Assembly (NCBI GenBank): GCA_037157565.1
Contig: JAZHRO010000012.1
Location: 54,675,501-54,739,500 of the forward strand
From: Thalassia testudinum
Lineage: Eukaryota > Streptophyta > Magnoliopsida > Alismatales > Hydrocharitaceae
Length of the DNA: 64,000 nucleotides
Reading direction: 5' to 3'
The notes beneath the pieces were generated by a model. The model searched no databases and was not told the origin of the DNA. It saw only the letters and a program-made list of their open reading frames with translations. Positions 1-11,514 of this stretch are shown here, piece after piece (position 1 is the stretch's first letter; each line of letters begins with the position of its first letter). Position numbers and translations under genes: made by a program.

Positions 1-1890
1 TGAAAGCTAGAAAATAACTAATACCTAATTCAAGAAACCTAACCCTAAGGTGATAGGTAGAGCCTCTCCCTAAGCTCACCCTAGGCACGTGGAGGCCTAG
101 AATAATTAGGGAGAGAAAGTGAAACAATTGCTAGGCAAAAATTGTAAAAAGCTATGCAACCAAAAATTGAAAGAATGCAATTTGAATTAAAGCAAAATTA
201 TGCACACAAAACCTATAGAGGAATGCTTCTACTCTACTTGAAAATATAACAAAAATAAAACACAAATCTTATAGATAGATGGAGAAGAAGGAGGCTTCTT
301 GCTCCAAGCCTGGTAGCTCCCGGGCTTGAAAAGAGTCTTGCAACTCCTTCCTTGCTATGCTCCTCCAAGATGGTGTCCTCCAAGGTGGAAGCTACCACCT
401 TCAATTCTCCTCCTCCAAGGGTGGACGTCCACCCTAGGTCCTTCTCCTTTGCCTGGCCGTCCTCCTTGAAGTAGAATGGCTCTCCTCCTTGGCATGGCAC
501 AAGTTGAAGAGAGTGGGGAGAAGAAGGCACCAAAGGGGCTGGTGATGTGCCCCCTTAATCTTCTTCTCTACTCCTTCTTCTTGGCCGTAGGTGTAGGTAG
601 ATGTAGGTGGAATAATACACTAATGGAGGATGATTTTTATGTGGTGATATGGTGGCTTTATATAGAGGTGGAGAGGGGGGTAGTTGGCGTGAATAGGTGG
701 ACTAGGATGGAGTTTGGTGGTGGTTATGGGTGGTTAGAATGATCCTAGGGCTAGGGTTAGTTGGCGCCACCTTAAAGGGTGTTAAGGGGGTGGTTATGGT
801 GGTGTTGGTGGCTTTTGGTGGTGGAGAGACACCACCATTTTGGCGCCAACCTAGGGTCTTCTAGAAGGGGGGTTAGGTGGATGGTGGAGATGGATTTAAG
901 GAGAGGTGTATGGTGGAGATGAAGGGAATTTTGGAGGGAAAGCTGGCGCCAAAAGGGAAGGGTTCTAGAAGGTTATTTTGGAGGGAAAATAGGTGGCTTT
1001 TGGTAGTGGTGATGGGATGAAGGGGTGTGATGGTGGTGGTGCCAACTTGGAGTAGGATAGCTAGCTTAGGTGAGCTTAGTTGATGGAGCTAGCTAGGGTT
1101 GAGTTGAAGGTGGTGGATGGCCAAGGAGTTGGATGTTAGGTAAGCTAAGCTAAGCTAAGCTAGCTTAGCTAGTTATGGAGTAGAGGAGTAGGTAATGTGA
1201 GCTAAGGTTTGAAGAGAGGAGCTAAGGAGGAGAAGTCTGGAGCTTGAACTGGAGTTGGCAGCTGCTGAAGAGGCTGTCATGGAGCTACTCTAGCTGGCAT
1301 GGAGCTACTCTAGCTGGCTTAGCTTGCTAGTTCTTTGCTAGTTGCTAAGCCAAGCTAAAGTGAGCTAGCTTCTACCATAATGAGCTGAGGTGAGCTGGGT
1401 CTGGTGCTCCTGGGGAGGATCAAGCTGGTTGAGGTAGCTAAGGTAGCTTAGCTCAACTGAGTTGAGCTAAGTTGAGTCCCCGGGAGCTGGACTTGAGCTT
1501 CCTGAGCTGGAATGAAGTCATCTTTAGCTGGCTGGAGTTGAGTCGAGCTATATATAGTTGGACCTAAGCTGGGGTGAACTCCAGTCAACTCAGCTGAGCT
1601 AGCTAGAGCTCCCTGTGGACTAATAAGAGCTGAGATGAGCTAGACTCAACTAAGTTGAGCTGAATCTGAGCTGACCTGAGCTAGGGTGAGCTAAGATGAG
1701 TACTTTTGAGCTGCCATTCAACTGAGATGAGCTGAATGGAGCTAGGATGAGCTAACCATAATTCAGGTGAGCTGAATTCCAACTATGGTAAGCTGGATCA
1801 AGCTGAGTTCCAGCTGGTGAGAGCTTCTCCCTCACCAGTTGCCTTCCTGAGTGCTAGGGTACTAGGGATTTGGCAATTTGTTTATCCCTA
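1..1890. repeat. unclassified repeat-like region, low complexity
   Basis: No convincing gene is seen. The first 600 bases are mixed and pyrimidine-rich in places. From about 590 to 1040 the plus strand is dominated by GGTGG/GGTGGT runs. From about 1060 to 1830 it is dominated by AGCT (separate entry). The open frames at 234-533 (minus) and 476-742 (plus) overlap each other, have repetitive composition and resemble no family, so they are not called. The composition and the position next to LTR material suggest the interior of a long LTR or a decayed retroelement, but no terminus is visible because the window begins inside it. Confidence 0.4.
1060..1830. repeat. AGCT-rich simple-motif tract
   Basis: The palindromic tetranucleotide AGCT occurs roughly 55 times in about 770 bases by hand count, where about three would be expected by chance. 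It is mostly embedded in GAGCTGAG, TAGCTTAG or AAGCTAAG variants. Spacing is irregular, so this is a motif-enriched tract rather than a clean tandem array. A short true tandem (TAAGC/AAGCT steps) sits near 1141-1175. No open frame or regulatory element is recognised in it. Confidence 0.8.
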
Positions 1891-2197
1891 ACACTCACAA
1901 AAACACATTAAAAACATAATAAAAAATGCAATGCATGCCTAACCTAATTTATGCCTAAATGCAGCCTAAAAACCTGTTTGCACAGTAAAATCCTAAGAGC
2001 TAGGTTTGTTTTAATGCATAAGAATGTTGATAAACTAGCGTTTATCATCGTCGCACCTCTAGATGTGCCATCTCACGCACAATCAAGAGGCACGATCTCA
2101 GCACCATCTCAGCCATCCACTTCTGATCCAATGGCCGCGGCACTTCCAACCTCAACGATAGCAGAGCGTGGGCATGTGTGTGGCTAGCGCCGACCTT

Positions 2198-2255
2198 TAG
2201 CGACATTTGGGGATGTGGTTGGCAAGGATCTTCAGCAACGCATTTGATGTCGCTA
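2198..2255. other. perfect 9-bp inverted repeat
   Basis: TAGCGACAT at 2198-2206 is matched by its exact reverse complement ATGTCGCTA at 2247-2255, with a 40-base loop. It lies about 35 bases upstream of the TATA box at 2292, so it could be a binding-site pair or a small hairpin in an LTR U3 region. Function is unknown. Confidence 0.5.
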
Positions 2256-2291
2256 TAGCCCTCTACACGAATTTCTTCCTCTCCCCTCCAC

Positions 2292-2299
2292 TATAAAAG
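2292..2299 (+). promoter_or_regulatory. TATA box, probably of an LTR
   Basis: TATAAAAG in a CCACTATAAAAGGACCCC context is a textbook plant TATA box with a GC-rich flank. A CT-rich leader follows. No protein-coding start is recognised downstream, which favours an LTR promoter over a host gene promoter. Confidence 0.5.
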
Positions 2300-2580
2300 G
2301 ACCCCTACACCTCCATTCTTCACCATCTCTTCCTTTCTTCTCCTCACTACCTCTAAGGCTCTAGAGAGAGCTTGTCCCAAGCCCGAGATGCTCCTCTAGA
2401 GTAGAATCAAATATTTTTCCCTCCCCTCATCCCCATTCGTGGAGCATCCCGTGGCCGTCTTCTCACCTACTTCGGGAAGTAGATCCTCGCCGCGACGCCG
2501 TCCTGCCCCACCCTCCATTCTCCGGTTCCATCCTCGTTCATCCTGCTCCTCACCACCTCCCTCCAGGTGACATCAGAGCA

Positions 2581-2984
2581 AGTCGTCCTCAAAGCGACTG
2601 TCGAGGGGGATTTCTCTCACCTATCTCTATCTTTATTGCTTTCATAGTATAGCTCTCCTACTTTCCTAGTTGTAATAAACATTTGATTATAAAAATACAT
2701 GATTGTTTCTCTCTACCTCTCTCTCTTATATTTTGCAAGTAAATTAGTTAGATAAGAATTCATCAACCTAATCTCTTGCTTGCTAAAACTACCAAAAAAA
2801 TTAGAAAAGACAAAAACGACAAAAATAAATAAAAAAAGCAAAACAGGAAATTTTCAAACCAAATGTTCACCTTCCCGTGTTTGATCCAAGACGCACTTTC
2901 AATTATAAATTGTATTTGATAATGTGCTTTGCGAACTACGATGACGAGTTCTCAAAACCCTGATTTTTCTTCACTAAAACCTGT
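2581..2984. other. no feature recognised
   Basis: AT-rich sequence with short A-runs near 2795-2845. If the upstream LTR call is right, this would be the start of that element's untranslated leader before it is replaced by the LTR array at 2985. No open frame, RNA gene or terminal repeat is seen. Confidence 0.4.
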
Positions 2985-3330
2985 TCATTAGGAGGTGATC
3001 AGGTGATTAAAACACGAAAAAATTGAGATGAATGTGATTGTGGAGTGAGGAGGGAGGTCAGCGGCTCAGTATGGATCTGTGGAGTCATCCTCTCTGATCT
3101 GAATTGGTCAGAGAGGGCAGATTGGCAGAGAACTACAGCTAAGCTACACTACTCCTAATCTAACACAATCAAGCGATGAATTCTAATCTAAACTATCTAA
3201 ACTAATCTAATCTAATCTAGAAAGTGATAAATCTATCTAGGAAAGCAGTAAATTCTATCTATGAAAGCAATAAAGTCCTAGCTATCAGACGAAAGGAGTC
3301 CAAGGTCCACCCACCGTTGGCAAGTGAAGG

Positions 3331-6273
3331 GTTAATTCTCAACACAGTTAATTAAGTTAATTAGACCTAATTAATTCACAAGAATGTAACTTAGGTTAAC
3401 TTGAATTAATGTCGTGAATGTAGTATAAGGTCAAGTTAACCTAACATTTTAAAATTTAGGATCTTTTTTAACTAGTTGAGTCCAGGTCGTTCACTGGGAG
3501 GCATAATTGAATCCTAATTCACCATTAATCCCTAAGCATTAATTAATAACTACATAATTAATTAGATTATAATTAATAATACTTTAAGTACATGAATATA
3601 GCACAAGAGATTACAATTAAAAGCATGCAATATTCCATTAATAAAAACAACTATGCAAGAAAGATTTGTCATTAAAAAAAAATCTAATGCAACATTGTTT
3701 ATTACAAACAAGTCTAAGATGAAAGGCATAAAAGAATATTACAAGTGTTCTACAAGCCTTTATTACAATCACTGTTAATCAGAACAAATTTTCAGCAACT
3801 TCAGCCATTAATCAGATGCTTGAAAAAGATTTTAGTCAACTTAAAAAGGGAAATTAGACTTCTGATATAAAGCATGGACGTCTGATTACTATTTATTTTC
3901 TTCCCTTCATCTAGCTGTCTTCTTACTTATCTTCTTCTCCTTAGTTTTTCTTTGCCTCTTTTACTTAGCCTTCTCTTTATTTATCTCTCTCTCTTGAGCT
4001 CTCTTTCTCTATCTTTCCTCTCTTCTTCCTTAGCCTAAGTCTCTGTGCACTATCGTTCCACACTTAGTCGTTTAACACTCATCTTAACCCATTAACTCCT
4101 TTTTCTTAACAAAAATTATTAATGGGTGGTCTGACCTCTTTTGGGGATATACAACACCCTGTAGGGTGGAACCAGACCCTACTAAAGGTCCGACCTAATT
4201 TATTTTAGGTGGATTTTATTTCATTTCATCCTAGCACATATCCGAGCCCATCTAGGCCCCCACAACCTCGCTCGCCCACCCAGGCACACACACAGGCACG
4301 CACACCTGCACGCACACCACATGCATGTGCATACGCAAACATGCAAGATTAGATTGATGGTCATATGTTTTAGGTGTGCCCAGCACTTGACGATTGAAGC
4401 ACTGGATTCACCTTTTCTTATTATACCAAAGCACAGTGCCTTCAGCTCCCAATGTGGGACAAATCTAGCCTCTCCATCTTGCAATGCTGCATCAGGTTTG
4501 ATCTTCAAATGAAGATTCTAGCTAACTTCCTCAACCAATTCTAGTATCCAGAGCTCAATCAAAAGCTCTAAGGATCCTCTATATAATTTTGGCATCAATT
4601 TGAGATTTGGATCAAGTTAGATCCACAGATTGCAGACTGGAACATGGTTGTTCAGTCATGCCTGTAGAGGGGCTATTGCCATCACCTGAAGGCTTGAATG
4701 CCTTCAATGAGGTATTCTGCAGCAAATGGAGAAGGAAAGGGAGACTAGAGTAGGTTTAGGAAGCAGCAGAAGCTAATTTGCTTTGTAAAAGAGCTCAGAG
4801 CTTGAATTTAAGCTCCAATTTGTCGTGCAGAGCAATAAAACACTAAGGAAAGAATCTAAATCAATTAAAGAGATCAATTGCAATAGAATTGGCTAAGAAT
4901 TGGGTTCAAATCTCAACAAACTCATGAAAAATAGTGATGGGTACATTTTTGAACCCAAATCACACAGTAAACTAAATCTCACTTAATCCTCGATAAAACA
5001 CAGTTAAATCACTTTAGATGAATTCTAATATGCTCCAAGAACGTAATCAATTCACTAACTCAGAGTTTTAATCATTCTAACATTGATTAAGGCTCAAGTT
5101 TGACCTGGCATGCTCGAGAGTTGATTTTCATGTCTTCAGCTTCTTAGATCAAATTAAACACCTAGTTTAACCTAACTCAACATCAGGAAAAGATCTAGCA
5201 TCTCAAAACTAGGTTTTGAGCATTCAAACAATGCTCTCAGACACTGTCGCTTGAGCTGAGAAGTAGAGTAGTTTGGCAGAAGGTCCTAGAGGTTCTCAAT
5301 CCTATCTGAAGATCTAGATAGGTTCGAAAGATTTTTCTGATGCTAATGGATCTAATCTCAGGGTCAAAACCCTAATAGACTTGCTCCTCCAGCTCTGCCG
5401 AAGTTGGAGAAGACAGAGATCAAACTAGAGCTTGATTCAATAAAACAGATTTAAGAACTTGAATTCTTGATCCTGAGGTCCAAGAGAAATGATCTAGAGC
5501 ACTACAAAGTCTATCTTTAGCTGAAGCTCAAGATCGACTCGCTGAAGCTCCGGTGAACTCAGAAAAGAAGTGTTGGAGTCTAAAACTCCACAAAACAACC
5601 CATAAACTTTCTTAGAAGATTCATGAGGTTGCAGATAACCTCAGGAACACAACAACTAAAGCATTTAGAGTTCTTGATCACAAATTGATCAAAAACTCAG
5701 GAAAATTACTTCTTGAGTTCGTCTGAACTCAAGAGTAAATCCCTTACTCAATTGAGTGAGGGGATTTGGTCAGTGAAGTGTGACGATGATCTAGAGGTGA
5801 CTGATTAAGTGGAAGAGCTCCTCCTAAGCTACCATTAACAGCGGGCTCAGGAGGTTGATGTGATTTGGGTGTTTTTGATATAATACGTTATAGGATCAAT
5901 TAATTAAGTCGGGAAGGTCCTTGAGGAATGAAAAAGGTGATGGAGGACCTAATTGGGTGTGAAATACGCTGTCGACCTCCACCATGGACAACGGAGGTCG
6001 TTGGTGGAGGTGGAGGTGGTCTAAGCGATTCAACTAATAAATTTAAGGAAAAAGAAGTGGAGGAGGATCATGAAGGGAAGAGGAAGGTGATCAGGTGCAT
6101 GAAAAGTGAAATAGAAGTCCAACGAGGTTGGACTTGGCCTCGCTAGAGTTGGAGAAGGAAGTCTGAGATTAAGCTACACTAAGCTAATCTACATATCTAA
6201 ACTATCCTTAATTAACACTATCTACTCTAAGATTACCTGGACGAAGTGAGGGGGAGGGATTGATGCGTTTCTT
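3331..6273 (-). repeat. LTR array, long unit 1
   Basis: First full copy of the ~2.9 kb block. It shares with unit 2 an ordered series of near-identical landmarks: TTAATTAAGTTAATT (3348 and 6287), AACCTAACATTTTA (3440 and 6377), the GGGGATAT/GGAGATAC block (4143 and 7031), GCTCCGGTGA (5548 and 8467) and CAGCGGGCTCAGGAG/CAGCGAGCTCAGGAG (5838 and 8758). Offsets run from about 2890 to 2940, so small indels have accumulated. A truncated tail of a preceding copy occupies about 2985-3330: the block AGGAGGTGATCAGGTG at 2991 recurs as AGGAAGGTGATCAGGTG near 6085 and again near 8995. Confidence 0.7.
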
Positions 6274-9145
6274 ACCTTAACTCAGTTAATTAAGTTAATT
6301 TTACTTAATTAAGAGTAGAGAAAAGTCACTTAGGTTAACTCGAAGTTGTGTCGATTAGTAGTATAGGGTCGAATTAACCTAACATTTTAGAAAACTTTTT
6401 ACTGGTTGAGTTTAGGTCGTTCGCTGGAAGGTATAATTCATTCTAAATTCACTAGTTATCTTTTATTTTTCTTTATAAGTATAAGAGGTAAATCTAAGTT
6501 AATTATGAAAGCATGAATTTTGCCAAAAATTTGATTAAAATGAAATGACATGCAAAATCCCATATGAATTCTCATTTTCAATATTTAAAAACATGTAAAT
6601 TCTCTATTTATTTCAAATGATTTAAGACAAAGAAGAGTTTATTTAATCAATATATGCCTTAATACAATAATTAAGAGCAAAAAGAAATTAAAATCTAACA
6701 AGAAAAATTAACTTCTTTTGCTTATTCTTCAACCTCTCTTCTTCTCTTTATCTTCTTTTCTTTAATTTCTTAATCCTTTGTTCTTTCTTTCTTTCTCTTT
6801 CTATTCTCCTCTTATTATGCTTCTGTTTCTGCCCTTCTTCTTCTTTTTCCTTAGCCTTCTTTCCTTACCCTTTCTTTCTAAGCCTTTCTCTTAACCTTCT
6901 AAGTCTTGGCCTTCAACACTTAACCTTAAGCTTCTGAACCTTTCTTCCTTTAGCACTTCTTATTGAGCCGAACCGGTTTTCTTTTATCTTCAACCAAAAA
7001 TTAGTTTTTTTTATTTGCGACTCAGACTTTTCGGAGATACGCAGCACCCTTTGCAGGGTGGGACCAGACCCTACTAAGTCCTTTCCTGGTTCAATTATGG
7101 TTTGGTTTATTTTTGGTTCAGAGTTTCGAGCCAATCGGCTCAACGCCTCCCAGGCCTTGCCCTCCCAGGGCCACACATCCGCACACCACACAGGCGCACA
7201 CTTGCAGGCACATACACGCCCACACACACACATACACGCATGCTCAAGTTCATTCGGTAGCCGTGCGCCGAGCACTGATGACTGAGAAGCCCCCTGCACA
7301 AATTCCTTTTGTACTAAGGCACCCGCTCGTCACTTGCCGATGTGGGACTATCCTAGCCCCTTCTAAAGCAAACTTCAGATGACGATATCTCCTACCTCAG
7401 AGCTCCAATTCAAGCAAATAAAAGCTTGTTAGAAAGCTCTTGAGTTGCTCTACAGGATTATGCTACCAATTTAAAGTGAATGGGAGGTTTTCCTCTTCGA
7501 TTTGAAGGGTGAATCTATAGGTCTTCTACGGTAAAAAAAATAGCCTGGAAATGGTTTTCCTTATCCAAAGTCCTCAGACTGGACTTTCTCTCTTAGTTTA
7601 GGTTCTAAATAGTTTCTACAGGTAATTCTGCAGCTTCAGGTGTGGGTTTCAAGCTCTCAAAAGCTTCAGGAAATGCATAGAAGCTCAAAGCTTCTCTGAA
7701 AGCATCAGGGAGTGAAATCAAACATAAGAATGACCTAACAGACATTTAAAGTCATGATTAATCGATTGAAACAGATTTTGGAGGTTGTTATCAACACATC
7801 TGGGCAGAAATTGCAAGCGAATCTCATTCAAAATCCACTACCAACAGTTTGGGTTCAAAAACAACACAAACTAGCAGTAATTGAAATCCAAATGAATTAA
7901 CCAGCAGAGCTCATCCAATTCACTTAAAAATCACTCAAATAAATCTCAGAATCAATTCAAGCTCATCAATTAGTCTGATTAATCTCAGAATCAAAGCATC
8001 AGACTCAGGTTTGACTAGAAAGCTTCCAGATTTGACTTTCTATTCTAAACCTTTTCTCAAGAAATTAACACCTAAAATCTCTTCTTCTCAATCTCAGAAA
8101 CCTTCTTAGACCCTTAAATAGGTGTTTGAACTTAGGATTTTAGGGTTTCAGGCTCGTCGCCTGAACTCTTAAAGTGGTTTGTTCGTCAGAGTGAATTAAG
8201 GGTTGTTACAGATATTTGAGGGCAGAAATAACTTCAGTGCATTGCACTGAAGCTTCTAGATCCTTTAAATGCAACCTAAAGTTTCCTGTCAGACTTCTCC
8301 AGCTCTACAAGAGTTGGAGAAGATGAATCCCTAACTACAACTCCAGTCATCAAAAGTTTAATTAAATGACCTCAAAATAATCAGTAATCCATATTTCATT
8401 GATCTGGAGTTTCTCATCAAATTCTATAGGCTGAAGAACATTTTTGATTCGCTGGAGCTTGCCGGAGCTCCGGTGAGTCCAAAAAAAGTGAAAGTTGTGC
8501 ACAGAAAGAAAAAGTGTTCCATTGATGACTTGAAAAGATTCTTGAGATCATAAGGAACCTCAGGATCACATTAAATTCTTCATTTGCTCATTAGAATTAA
8601 GATTTATTAATGAATTCGATTCTTGAAGTATTTGAGTTATTTAAAGCTCAGGACTTATTTTTCCACTCAATTAAATGGTCAAAACAAGTCAACGGTAATT
8701 TGCGATCATAAATATGTAATTAATTAAAGGTTTTAACTACTCCTGAGCCACCATTGACAGCGAGCTCAGGAGTTTAAATAGATTTAGGCATTTAGGTTAT
8801 AGGTGGTAATTATTCAAATTGAAGTGATAATTAGGATCCTTAGATTGTGAATAGGTGATGGAGGACCCTGTGGAGGTGGATCTAAGTTCAGATGTTGTTG
8901 CCATGGACAGCGACAGTAGTTGTGAAGGTGAATTAGGCAAAACAGTGATCAATTTAGTGTTTTAATGGATTAGAAATGGTCATGAAGGTTAAAGGAAGGT
9001 GATCAATGGCTTTAAAAGACAAAATCAGGAGCTCTAGCAAGCTCAAGGAGCTCATCGGAGTCGAAGAAGACGAACATTAAACTCTAAAATTACAACTAAA
9101 CTACCCTACTCCTACTCCTACTCCTAATCTACTATTACTTGGATG
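6274..9145 (-). repeat. LTR array, long unit 2
   Basis: Second copy of the ~2.9 kb block, aligned landmark by landmark with 3331-6273. It is clearly diverged from unit 1, with many substitutions and short indels, so the duplication is not recent. It includes a CA-rich stretch near 7180-7245 that mirrors the one at 4270-4330. Its right end runs into the TATA-bearing short units. Confidence 0.7.
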
Positions 9146-10181
9146 AAGGGGTCAACGGGATTCCGCCGATGGCTCATAGCGGAAGATGAAATCAGAGGGA
9201 ATAAGAAGAATCTCTGGCGGGCGAATGCAAGGTAAAGCAGAGGATCTCCTTAGTTGACTCTTGTGTCCAAAGACGCGGCTGACCTCGGCGAATCTCCTCA
9301 GCTGATCAGAATGGATGGAGGAAGTCGGAAAATGGCGTGGAAGATCGTCGGAGTTGCAGACAAATAGCCTATTAGGTCGGCTCAGTGTTAGAAGAGGGAA
9401 GGGAGACAACTTGAGAGAAATCGAAGGGGTGAGGGGGTATTTATAGTGGATGGCGACGAAGAAGAAGCTTGGGAAGCTTAACCTCCGGCATCGTCTCCGA
9501 CGATGGTGAGGTTAACTCCCACCAGAAATTAGGATTTCAGAGTAATATAGACCGATGGATGAAGATAAAGTGGTGAGCGCAAGCTCCAAGAGCTTGGAGA
9601 AGGAAGAATGATGTTAGCAGGGCGGTGATCGTACAGTGGAGTCACTCTCCATCAAAAGCCGTTCAATCGGCTGAAGAAGAAGAAGACAAGAGGGACCTAA
9701 ATGCAGTAAAACTTAAGGACCTTTATGAAAATTAAGGACCTGATTGCAATGATTAGTAAGGATTAAAATGTAAACCCAGGTTTTAAAGGTTTATTTTAAC
9801 TTAGATTTTTTCAACTTTTTATATATGTTAGTACATAAGGTAACTATTATGTTTAGACCTTGAATTTACATTTTTAACCTTTTTAGGTTAATTTATTAAA
9901 TTAGGTAAAGTTAAATTATTATATACTTATATATACATTATGTTTAAGTTACTTAACTTATTAATTAAGAAAATGGATAATAAGATTTCGAGTCCAATTA
10001 TTAATTAGATTGTTAATAATATTAATTGAATGATAAAATATCATTTTTAACTTATTTTAAGGTCCTTTACTAAATATCCCTTATTTTATAATTAACCCTT
10101 ATATACTCATAACCTTAGCTAATTAACTAGGAAGACTAGTTAATTAAGGGTAATTAGAGATCATGGTGAGTCTCTCATCAG
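9146..10181 (-). repeat. LTR array, short unit C, promoter-bearing
   Basis: First copy of a ~1.05 kb block. Shared landmarks with 10182-11243 include AATCGAAGGGGTG.GGGG (about 9420 and 10441), GGCAT.GTCTCCGA near 9488 and 10530, and the ending TTAATTAACTAGGAA.ACTAGTTAATTA followed by ATG.TGAGTCTCTCATCA (about 10120-10181 and 11182-11243). It contains the best TATA box of the array. Confidence 0.7.
9438..9445 (-). promoter_or_regulatory. LTR TATA box
   Basis: TATTTATA on the plus strand reads TATAAATA on the minus strand, in the GC-rich context CCACTATAAATACCCC. It would drive transcription leftward through the long units, the direction expected if unit C is U3 and the long units are R/U5. 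Confidence 0.5.
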
Positions 10182-11243
10182 GGATCTCCGTGGATAGCTA
10201 CGTAATGGAGGACGAAATTAAAGGGTTCGGGGAAGATCTCCGACGAGAAAGGAAGCAGAGAGGGAGAATGGCGGTGTGCTTCCAAGCCCTATCATGGTTG
10301 TGGGAGAGGAAGAGGGGGTGAGGGAGGCGAATGCCTTTGGCGGAGACGCTTCGATAAAGAGGTGAGAGGTCGCCGGAAGTTATGGAGGAATAGCCTATCA
10401 TCGGCTTAGTGGGGGAAGAGGGAAGGGAATCGACCCTTGAAATCGAAGGGGTGGAGGGGTTTAAATTGGTTGCGGTGGTGATAGAGGGGGTTGTACCTGG
10501 ACGTTAGAAGTTCTAGGTTCAAGGTAACCACCGGCATTGTCTCCGATGTCGGTGAAGTTAACCTCGAACCCTAATTAGGATTAGACCGTCATCCACACCG
10601 TCCGATGGAAAGGGGAGAGTGAGCCGAAGCGTTGCAAGCTTGGCGAAGGAGTTCTAATGGTGGATTGGCAGTGATCAAAGGGTGCGGTGACTGGCTAATG
10701 AGGACCATCTAGTGCGAGGAAGAAGAAAAAGAGGAAGACGATGCTCACAAGGACATAAACGTAATAAAAATTAGGGACTTTATTGAAAGAAAAGGACTCG
10801 ATTGAAATGAATCCTAAGGACCAGAATGCAATCAGAGGCATTTTAAGTTAAATTTAATTTAATTCTTTTCTAAATTTTTATATATAATTATAAATTAGAT
10901 AAATATTATATATGCACCTTGAATTTATGTTTTTGACCCATTTAGCTTTATTTATTTTAATTAATTAAGTTACTTAAGTTATTACATATTTAGGGTTAAA
11001 TATTTATAATGTTAAATTAAATATTAATTAGGTAGCTAAATGTTTATAATTTGAGTCCAAATTATTATTTAAATTATTAATAACATTAATTGACATTTAA
11101 TTTAGTATTATTAACTTATTTTATGGTCATTTAATATATTGTCCCATATATTATAATTAAACTCTAAATAGACATATTCCTAGCTAATTAACTAGGAAAA
11201 CTAGTTAATTAGGGGTATTTAAGAGCTATGATGAGTCTCTCAT
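10182..11243 (-). repeat. LTR array, short unit D
   Basis: Second copy of the ~1.05 kb block, ending in GATGAGTCTCTCATCA. On the minus strand this gives an LTR start TGATGAGAGACTCATCAT, which has the same shape as the TGAT..CATCAT starts of the two Athila-like LTRs further right. The TATA box of unit C is here degraded to a TTTAAA-like run near 10450. Confidence 0.65.
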
Positions 11244-11514
11244 CAACAGGTGACAACGAAATGGGAGAAGCCTCCAGTGGAAGAAGGTAGTTCCTTGGGA
11301 TCCATCAACCGTCGGTCGATGGCAAGGAATTGAGGGAGGAAGTGGCTGCTGTCACTACTTTGCCTGGAGCACCTTCTTTGCAGTCACCAACACATCTTGG
11401 TTGGTTGCCTGACGGGATTTCATTCTCTCTATCACCTTTAAGGTCTCTAGCATTAGTGCGTTTAGGTTCTTAAGGGCCATTGTTTTCTCATAGTAGCCTT
11501 TGAAGGAGGAAGGT

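Larger units (their letters stand above)
2180..2580 (+). mobile_element. possible LTR end with primer-binding site
   Basis: This segment has the layout of the right part of a plus-strand LTR. A TATA box (2292-2299) is followed by a pyrimidine-rich leader. At 2568-2579 the sequence TGACATCAGAGC differs at two positions from the usual plant initiator-Met primer-binding site TGGTATCAGAGC. No partner LTR, polypurine tract or gag is found downstream, because the sequence changes to another element near 2985. It would then be a truncated or solo LTR. A host promoter that resembles an LTR by chance is the alternative. Confidence 0.35.
2985..11243 (-). mobile_element. Athila/Tat-type LTR array with internal tandem duplications
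   Basis: The plus-strand order of landmarks matches the reverse of the Athila LTR at 42061-44765: a GTCGTTC.CTGGGAGG-type block (3487, 6417), a TTATTACAA block, CTT-rich tracts, a block around GGGACCAGACCCTACTAA (4168, 7059), CA-rich stretches, then GATGTGGGAC. At the right end are TATA-bearing units that finish in ATGAGTCTCTCATCA. The right end at 11243 parallels the ATGAGGTTCTTATCA end of the Athila LTR. Inside, one ~2.9 kb block is present about two and a fraction times and a ~1.05 kb block twice (separate entries). No gag or pol is attached, so this is a solo or rearranged LTR. Family placement rests on layout, not measured identity. Confidence 0.6.

Noticed and set aside
4221..4512. Overlapping frames over CA-rich sequence (4221-4512, 6913-7382)
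   Set aside because: They translate CACACA/GCACAC stretches of the LTR array, and matching pseudo-frames recur in both units.
9152..10401. Minus-strand frames 9152-9409 and 10198-10401
   Set aside because: They lie at equivalent places in the two 1.05 kb LTR units and show no domain. They are most likely part of LTR U3.
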